DNA of 64,000 bases from Amphirosellinia nigrospora (taxonomy: Eukaryota > Ascomycota > Sordariomycetes > Xylariales > Xylariaceae), in contig SCHM01000001.1 in the NCBI GenBank assembly GCA_004123355.1, positions 7,264,193-7,328,192 on the forward strand, given 5' to 3'. The notes below the pieces were generated by a model. It did no database searches and was not told the origin of the DNA. It was given only the letters and a program-made list of their open reading frames with translations. Made by a program: the position numbers and the translations under genes. This document shows positions 56,119 to 64,000 of this stretch, piece after piece (the first letter of the stretch is position 1; each line of letters opens with the position of its first letter).

Positions 56119-57812
56119 CGACTCTTCTTTGATCAACCATAATGGAAAATTACCCTTTCAAAGGGACAGTTTAAGTGCTGGAAATTGGCCAAAATCAAAC
56201 CGGGACGAAGATTGTCTAGAGCAAGAGCAGTCCGACTGAAAATATTTCGAGAATCAAGGACGGTGTAGTATTGATTGAGTTGAGTAAGCCTTAGGCAGAC
56301 TGAGACGTCGAACGTGGGGTAAATGGTAAGCATCGACTATCAGTGCACAGCCACAGGTCGGGTGGATACATCCAGGCGCAGCATTAGCATATGGTCAAGT
56401 AAAGCAACTGGATACTTTTATAAAGAAATGTATGGGGACATGCACGAAGAAATATGTATGAAACCAAGTAAATGAAGTAAAAAGTGAACCAATTATATGT
56501 CGCGGAGGGAAAAATGACGTTATTCATATTTCGGTGGGGTAGTGCTTGAGTTAGAATTACTAATATAGGGGTAACTACAAGAGACATAGTCAAGACCTGA
56601 TTAGGTTCCCAACAACATCGCATATCTAAGTCTAAAATATTCTCCACGAATAGTGTACAAGATGAAAGAGCGATGTTACGAGAAAGCTGGGGGTTCACGT
56701 GATGAATTATAGGGTCACTGGAAGATGTAGGCAGATCAGTGATTCTTTGACTAAGGTTTAGATAGCTGCCTCAGGCTTCTACTTTCAGCTCATATATTTA
56801 TTCCATTCATCGTTTATATTACACTGATACTGTCAATTAGCTGAATAATAGGGGTTAAGGCATTCACAATCTCTTTCGCATTACATAAAGTTATCAAATT
56901 TCAAATATCTTTTCAAGCCGCACTGTTTCGGCGCTTGCGGCGTTGGATTAGTTCAGCTGGTAATTTTCTTAATTAAACTCAATTAAGTGCGGCAAAATAC
57001 AGGTCTAGTACGCAGCTGGATTGTTTTGCTATCATACTACTAAGTATATCTAAAGCAAATCAGCACGCGGACGATTATGCAGGTCAGATCTGACATCGAG
57101 TGACAAGCTACTCGACTACGCATCCAGCAATGCTCTACAAAATGTATAGAATCAGTTGAGGCTGCGATCAAATGTAACAAGACAAAGCAATACAGTCCAA
57201 ATTGGCTTCAGGATGATGGGTGACAAAGCTACAACTTACAGAAATCTATTACTAATGGATTTCGCCGATGGCACTGTTAAATGTCTTAAGCTTTCTCGGC
57301 AACTCTCCCAAAATTCATCTAAGTATTCCTTTAATAGGGTGCACGGTGCCCTTCGATGGTCCGGACTGCAGCGCGGCCGACAGAAAGTTGATGCATCTTT
57401 TCACGAACCAATGGAGATCTCTAAACCATCGGAATAGTACCTCCCTTACGGTTCTTTTAGGTGTCAAACTGTAGTCCCGGCTGAATATGTTGCCGGCAGA
57501 GGGCTATTAAAAGATATGGAGTGGTATTAACCGGGAGAATAGCGCCCGTGCTACTCCGACCTTTGCCCAGCAATTTTTAGTTATCCGCTGTATTGAAGTA
57601 TGATCTGTGAAGGTCATGGATAAGTGTTAGGTAGTATTGATGTCTAATAGACCGTTCGCGACCTGCAATCCCCGAGAGGATTGCCAATTCGTAATGCCAG
57701 GATTCCCTACCTGTAAATTCATATAAACTATATCGCGGGGCACTGCTTTGAAAAGCTTGAAGCTAATATTTAAGGTTTTTATTGCACCCGTTTATCTCAC
57801 TTGAAGATTATA
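56119..57812. other. Intergenic region, no gene recognised
   Basis: About 1.7 kb upstream of both the NLR gene and the AA9 gene. A TATAAA box stands at 57722-57727, about 90 bp before the AA9 ATG. Two overlapping plus-strand frames at 57156-57474 were not accepted as a gene. Confidence 0.5.
57722..57727 (+). promoter_or_regulatory. TATA-type box before the AA9 gene
   Basis: TATAAA lies 86 bp before the ATG at 57813, a usual distance in fungi. Assignment is by position only. Confidence 0.4.
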
Positions 57813-59201
57813 ATGGGCTTGAAGCTATATCTCACCGCGCTGTTGGCAGCAATTCCACTGAGCGAATGTCACTGTAAGTTGATCATCCCATGCCGTGTAA
57901 TGTCAATAAGGGGTAATAATTAATTATTATAGTCGCTTTTGTGCGTGTTGCTCTAAATGGAGAATGGCAGGCTCCTACACGCTTTGTTCGGTAATGAAGA
58001 TCTCACTACTTGACGATGAGTCCACTGCTGACTAAATTAGCAACAAAACAGAGAATTTTGAAGAAGGATGGACTCCTGATACAAACAATAACTGGCGAGC
58101 TTACACAGATCCTACCTATGCTACTGACTTTCCGGAATCCGTTCGCTGCGGGCGAGACAACATGCATCATGCCGCCGACACGGAGGTCCTTAAAGTCCGC
58201 GGTGGCGATACCATCGAGGTCGCACATACGCGTTCTGGCCCGGAGTATTGGTCAGAAGTAGTTTGGGATAATTGCCCTTATGAGAAAGGAAGTTGCCTCA
58301 AGTTCACAGGAGAGACTGATATTGTAGGTTGCGCATATAATGAAATAACCAAAGTGCTAGGTATGATTTTCTTGGCAATAACTAACAGTTTTAGAAAATC
58401 ATGGACCTCAACCACCAGGGACCGTTCATTGCGCATCTATCAAAAGTTCCGGAGGGCGAAGATGTCCATTCGTATGATGGGTCTGGAGACTGGGTTAAGA
58501 TTCACACGCTGGGTATGGATATAACAGACGATATGGTTCACCCTATCCATTGGCAACCATGGAATGGTGATCGTTATGAGAATGGTTCATACCGGCTCCC
58601 AGGACGAGTAAGCTTAAAACCCCCAATTTTATCCTTCAGCTGTCAGTACGTAGTAGTTAATACCGCATAGCTCGCTTTCAAAATTCCTAAACAGACGCCA
58701 AAAGGGCAATATCTGCTTCGATTCGAGTGCGTAATTCTTGGGTTCATTTTCTTTCTGTTTTGAAGACTTCGGAGTAAGAGTTAAGGCATTGTCTAGAAGC
58801 TTCTCAAACTTTCAAATTCATGTTTAAACCGGTAATCACTGACTCCGAGCTGTAGTCTAGTCAATACGGGTGTTATCCAGCCAGGGTTTACAGAGTGGCA
58901 AGCGCAACTTTATGCAACATGCGCGCAGATTCAGGTGGAGAGTGATGGCGATAGCGAAGTTTTTCCAAAGGGTGTACTTATTCCAGAAGCCTTGGATCAT
59001 TTCGCGCCTGGTATGTTCCAGCGTCACAGAGTAACCTCGTTCGTCTCACAATACTAATTCGGATGCGAAGGAATGACTACTACGTTAGCAATGTATCGAA
59101 GCGAGAGTCTTGATACAGATTATGTCTACCCAGGCGGCGCGCTATGGGATGGTGTGAACTACGTTCAAGATAAGCCAGAAGCTCGAGTGAATGGGTGGTA
59201 A
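57813..59201 (+). CDS. AA9-type lytic polysaccharide monooxygenase
   Basis: This is a secreted copper enzyme that cleaves cellulose or hemicellulose oxidatively. It has seven exons: 57813-57873, 57933-57990, 58041-58323, 58395-58607, 58695-58726, 58856-59010 and 59071-59201. All junctions are GT..AG and in phase, giving about 310 residues. The signal MGLKLYLTALLAAIPLSEC ends exactly before the mature N-terminal His (HFAFVRVALNG), the first ligand of the copper brace. The second brace His is in IMDLNHQGPFIAHLSKVPEG. The axial Tyr is in the QLYATCAQIQV motif, typical of AA9. The tail MYRSESLDTDYVYPGG is found in a subset of fungal AA9 proteins and no CBM1 is present. The exons are so short that ordinary ORF calling misses most of the gene. 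The frame is intact. Confidence 0.85.
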
Positions 59202-60037
59202 TATCCAGCGTTCTGACTACTTGACTATATAACTTGGATATCGGGGAGTACGAACTGATTTCATCCATTCAAACATACAACCCGTCACTTGTTGAGTCAA
59301 CGATGCTTCCTCAAGTTCTATCTGGGCAGGTAGAATCAGCCTCTTGTACTGATATTTTGCGTCTCCCATATCCTCACTCGCCCTAACGCGGGCTTCAAAT
59401 TGAATGGTTCAGACATAATTCAATCCGCGGTTCCCCTTCAATCTGAATTTGGGCACTCGAACCAACCTCCCATATAAGTTTTGAAAGATAGTAATATGTT
59501 TGCACAGTAGCGTGGAGGAGAGTACGTGCTGAGAGTTTTGCCTTCCCATGCCCTCAGTAATTTTAGTTAGGCAGAAAACATCTTGCATAATCCTTGGGCT
59601 TAGTATTCTTTGGAAAGCACGAGTATCGACGTGGCCTTTCAGTTCTAGTTAACTTAAGCCTTTATTCCTTCATCCTAGTTGCGTGGAATCAACCTTTATC
59701 TAGTCCCTTAGAATTGACAAAGAAAGAAGTCTACGTACCATGAGCCCTAACGGCGGATCCCATAGGTTTCTATTCCACAACATCAATATATCACTTTAAT
59801 TACTTTAGTCTTCAATAGTAGACTTCCTTTCCAAGATTAAACAGTGTTCTTGATAGCGAAAGAACTAACTCGATAGCTCAAAGCTGTGTCATATATGATC
59901 CAATAGCAAAATTTGCTTTGAATTTTGATATATCGCTAGATGACTGTTAAGTCATCCACAATATCATCTTAGAAAACATATCTTTCTTGAAGATCTATTT
60001 ATGAATCGCTCATCTTCAACTATGGAATTTGTATCTC
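59202..60037. other. Convergent 3' intergenic region
   Basis: This lies between the ends of the AA9 gene (plus) and the F-box gene (minus). It is AT-rich with no recognised gene. Confidence 0.5.
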
Positions 60038-61517
60038 CTAATGAAAACAAATACCGCAAGGTGCATCATATTTCTCTTGTCCGATCTTCATGAACTCAGC
60101 GATTGTTGCCGCGGTTGGTCGCCAATCGCCGAAAGTAAAATGCACGCTGCATTTTCTCGTGGAGCCTGGCTGTGGACCGACACACGACACTACGAATGGC
60201 CATGGGTCGTTACAAAGTCCTCGGCCCACCAGTAGTCATCACAACTGAACCTAATCTGCGCAACCTCTAGTTCGGGCATGCGGGCACAACATCGCGCAAA
60301 TGCAGTGAGCAGTGTATTCATCTTTTCGTCATCTGGAACGAAAGTTACATTGCCTCTAGCCACGAACATATGGCATGGGTCTTTCATGTGCATAGAGTGA
60401 TCTTCGAAGAATTTGAGTGCTGCTGCGCGTTCTTCATTCGTATCTCCGTAGCCTGGTGGTTGTTGGATGCAATTTACCAAGCCCTCAGGCAAATCAGTGA
60501 AATTGCCGGGTGCTTGGGGTCGAAACAACCAATTACCGTCAGGTAAGATTATTGGCATTTTAACATCCAACATCTTGGTACTTTGCCAACACGCTGGCTC
60601 CGCTGCCGCCGGCCCGGATGTTGGCGGGTCGAATAGAGACACGCCAAAAGGGCCACTAAGAATAACTGTGCCGCAGTCTCTTGTCAATTCCCGTATGGCG
60701 CAACTCAGACGGTCTGGTGTGTTGTCGTCGATAAACTTGGGTAACGTCTGGTTGAGATCAAAAATACTGGGTTGCTTCACATGCATGTGAATCCACTTCA
60801 TTGATGTCAAACGCGTGGCTTCAATGCTTTGCACGAGTCCAGTGTGGCATTGCTTGTCAATGCTGTAATACTGACCCCAATTAGAGGAAGCCTCATGGAG
60901 CATAAAGTAAACGCCTGTTACGTTCGGCATACTGGAAGCAAATACCACAGACATACGAGGATGCCAGTGACAGAAACCTGGTCTAATTCCGAAATCACAA
61001 ACGAAGGGTAGAGCTGGAAAACTACCCACGTCACCTGGTAGGTCCAATGGCGAGTAAGAGTAAAGCCGAGGGTTATAAAACTCCTCAGCAGGCGGCTCAC
61101 CCTCGGGATTACACGTCGTCAATATCAAGAGGACATTTCCATTAACGAGGCCTAGTTCGCTCCAGGCAGAACTGAGAAAATTCCAAAGTCGCCGCAGGGG
61201 AGTATTTGTCGCTTCTATGTCCGCCTGGCGAAATCGATCCAGTTCATTGCGGTTGTCAGAGCGATCGCGCCACACCAATAGGTCTATGTTGAGATATCGT
61301 AGGTTAAGTCGTCTCCGAGGGCTCCAAAGACGTTCGAACTGGACAATGTCTGCGTCCGTCGTCTTGATGTTTATTGTCCTAAAGGTACGCCTTTCTACTG
61401 CTTCTAAACTTGCGCGCAGATAGTCGCGAAGGGTGGGAGTGCAGGGCTGAGCGTTTCATCCCTTCGAGGCACAAAGGAAACGATATGGTCAATGAGTTCT
61501 TGAGTTAGATTATCCAT
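60038..61517 (-). CDS. F-box protein
   Basis: The start at ATG 61517 reads MDNLTQELIDHIVSFVPRRD, a standard fungal F-box that binds Skp1 in SCF ubiquitin ligases. The remainder (about 430 residues) carries no recognised repeat, but it has the features of a large ascomycete F-box family: RRTFRTINI, RRLNLRYLNIDLLVW, a central TSMKWIHMHV and a C-terminal GDWRPTAATIAEFMKIGQEK. Shifts near 61415 (T-run) and 60205 each fit one missing base. The 362-residue middle is intact. The target is unknown. Such families are often lineage-specific and expanded. Confidence 0.75.
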
Positions 61518-64000
61518 AGTGACTGACTTGAGCGGTATGTTTGAGATGGTGCAAATGAAAAGGAATTCAGAACATTGCTGCCGCCAGGAGTAAAAAAGGA
61601 TAGCAACTAACATAACCGATGATTGCGACAGAAATAAGCGCCTTAATAAATACAAAAACTTCGCACACTAGGGATGCAGTGTAAATATTGCAGCTGAGGG
61701 CGTTACATAACGAATGGTAACACTAACCAGGGCCAATAGAGAAAAGTGCACCCACAAGCTTCATACTCATTCGCAGAGAGATATGTTTGTTTAGGACTGC
61801 ATTAGCGGCGGCGGCTCCCGTATTCGCCAGAATCAACCAAAACCGTAGCACTGGGCTGAGAAGAGTGGAACATATTCCGTCATGAGCTTACTTCAGTTGC
61901 ATATCCCTTCGTCACAGATTTTCGCGACCAATCATGGCAAAGCAAGTCCCCGTGTTTGTGTCTACTTGGTGTGACTAAACTTCGTAATTGAATTATACTA
62001 TATAGGTATCTTGCTCTCTACAAAAAACGACACGGAAGCAATGAAGAAAGCGAATATGACAGTGGAATTGCTGGTGTTTCCAGTATGACCTGCCGTTGTT
62101 GCAAAATTAGAGAAAGCCCCTATTTGGGATCTATTACTTTGTATATACACGCACAAGCCTCTAGGTTGTGCCCATAACTCCTATTTGCTAAAAGTTCCAT
62201 TAAATGGAACTGGCCCGGTAACCAAACAATAGAATGCGAGGCTATATCAACCACTGAAGTCCTTGTTACGATAGAGACAAATAGAAATATGCTCAATCCC
62301 TAGTGAAGGTCTTCCTAGTTTTTTTTTTTTTTTTTTTTTTTTTTTGGTTTGGAATGTATGCTAGGTGCTTTGTACATATATTGTAGTAGCCAGAATTGAC
62401 CTTAATGGGCTTGGATGTAAGCATAATAATTATGCCACTTCCTCAGTTACGGCCGAAGTATTGAAAACTAGCAGCCCTACTCAGTATTACGACACCCGCC
62501 ACCCTGGGTTTTCTAGACAAATGATGTATGTAGTTAACCTCATGGTGGCAAGGATCACCCTATACCTGGCATGAAGCCATGAGTCATAAAGGGGCTAATT
62601 AACCCCTCTCTTGACGTCCGAGACATTTAGAGAGAGACAGAAGAGTACCAGCGAATGATATAGCCTCCGTCGTACGGCCTGCCTAGGACCCGATGCCGAT
62701 AGGGCCTTCGAACTTGTCTGTAAACAAGGGATGAAAGCAAACTTACATTGTAGACAGACACGGGAAATCAGAAGGCTTGTAGACCCCAAACAGCCAGCAC
62801 TTGGGTACAAGTCTTTGTCTCATAAGCTGAAATTGGTATACCTGTAGGTCACACCTATGGGTATGTTCTACGCGCTAGCATTCACGTTCTGTGCACAGCA
62901 AACAATATTATCGGGCGATTGAATTCCAATGATTTTGTCAGACCGCTACTGTGAAAAAGCTACGCCGCATTCAATGATATTTGGATATTGTCAACCAATC
63001 GCGTTCCCGTGCAACGAATAACTTTGTGCTACACTAACCGAAACATTAGAAGACACCTTGCTTGAAAACAATGAGTTCGGTCGGATGTTGACTTTTATGT
63101 TTTGTATGTGATTCAGGAGTATCACAATAAGGGGCCATAAGAACACTGCAGTCTCCTTAAATAGCCAGATAGTGGGTTCAGCAAAATGGACATAATCCAG
63201 AAACTATAATTATGACAATTTGATAATACTGCAGCGCCTCATTTGATAAAAAATGGTCGTGGTTTACCACTAGTAGCTAACGAGCGACGTGAAAGTTATT
63301 CTTAGAGAAGCACCGGTAGCCTGGAACATTCCGCCCATCAATTTCTTGAAATGGGAGCAAACAAATACCACATGGTCTCCTAATTAAGTGATACAAGAAC
63401 TATCGGCAATTAAGGCGTGGGGTTTCGAAGCTGCTTGCAAACTTGTATTCTTTCTTAAACCTTGGATACTGGCAAGTGAGGACAATTTGATGTGATAAAA
63501 TTGCTATAATGTTAGGCACACTGCTTCGGCAACACTATCGCCACCTTGGTGGATCGTTAGTACTGCCTCGAAGAGTCCATCGACAGTAAATAGCCTTGAG
63601 TAGCTTCTAGATAGGGTCTTTGTACAACTACAGAACTTATACTGGACCCCCATGCGAGGCTCCCACAAGAGTCCTAACATAATACTACGCGAACGAGACA
63701 TTTGGAGAACAGGTTTATCACATTGGTAAGCACGGGGGTATGTATATATTCATGTAGTTTCACGAGGACCAGTCCTTTTGTAAGCTAGTCTCTACCTATA
63801 TATGTACATGTTCTTTGTCTTAGGCTCATGGTCCTAGGGCCTTGGCATCATCATTAGGTCAAGTTAACTCTGGCAGTAGAGTGCGTTAGAGGATATAGGT
63901 TATAAACACTATTATATAGTTCGCAACAATTTCCCGATATTTCTGGACCATCCACCGTAGAAGGTTGTTCTCCTTTTACAACGCTTACATTGATAGAGAA
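61518..64000. other. Gene-poor window end
   Basis: About 2.5 kb of AT-rich sequence after the F-box start. It contains a 27-base T-run and only short frames with no family resemblance. Confidence 0.5.
62319..62345. repeat. 27-base poly(T) tract
   Basis: An uninterrupted run of T, the longest homopolymer in the window. It could be the poly(A) end of a minus-strand retroposed sequence, but no LINE or SINE body or target-site duplication is visible next to it. Confidence 0.85.

Noticed and set aside
57156-57474. Two overlapping frames with a faint carboxylesterase-tail look
   Set aside because: The resemblance is confined to about 30 residues and has no upstream catalytic part.
1-64000. CRISPR arrays, rRNA genes, integrases and phage-like modules
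   Set aside because: None is visible. The genome is eukaryotic and no regularly spaced repeats occur.

Overview
The window is nuclear DNA of a filamentous ascomycete, most likely a Sordariomycete. The evidence is short GT..AG introns of about 50-110 bp with fungal branch points, a Zn2Cys6 regulator, cell-wall-degrading enzymes (AA9 LPMO, GH3 beta-xylosidase), fungus-specific families (DUF1996, DUF8021, DUF6594, DUF7580, DUF7708-NACHT) and CCTAGGTAGG-type simple repeats between genes. No search was run. All family names are recognition by eye.

Layout. 1-20.7 kb is ordinary housekeeping and secreted-protein territory: a FarA/CTF1-type fatty-acid regulator (partial, minus), the 25S rRNA methyltransferase RCM1 (plus), a secreted DUF1996 protein (plus), a secreted PI-PLC-like phosphodiesterase (minus), the RagC-type GTPase GTR2 (minus) and a MIF/tautomerase-domain protein (minus). 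20.7-28.5 kb is gene-poor and AT-rich, holding a small secreted Kre9/Knh1-like protein and a MYND-finger gene that sits between two copies of a direct repeat.

28.5-42.6 kb is the accessory block. It has a C2H2/protein-kinase gene and, head to head with it across 386 bp, a DUF7580 gene followed by a retropepsin-like region. Then come a DUF6594 membrane protein, a small orphan ORF, a gene whose order of conserved strands resembles fungal gasdermins (reading frame interrupted), and an unrecognised coiled-coil protein. Together with a DUF7708-NACHT-ankyrin NLR at 52.7-56.1 kb, these are the kinds of genes found in fungal non-self recognition and regulated cell death.

43-52 kb returns to metabolism and secretion: DUF8021, GH3 xylosidase, LYC1-like lysine acetyltransferase, an intron-containing tRNA-like gene and an ACMSD-type amidohydrolase. 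57.8-61.5 kb has an intact seven-exon AA9 LPMO and an F-box protein. The last 2.5 kb shows no gene.

Quality caveat. Many otherwise well-conserved host genes are split into two or three frames by single missing bases, usually in short homopolymers (FarA, RCM1, DUF1996, PLC, MIF, MYND, coiled coil, GH3, LYC1, amidohydrolase, NLR, F-box). The pattern looks like uncorrected long-read consensus error rather than a wave of pseudogenes. Several other multi-exon genes (GTR2, AA9, DUF6594, Kre9-like, DUF8021) are clean.
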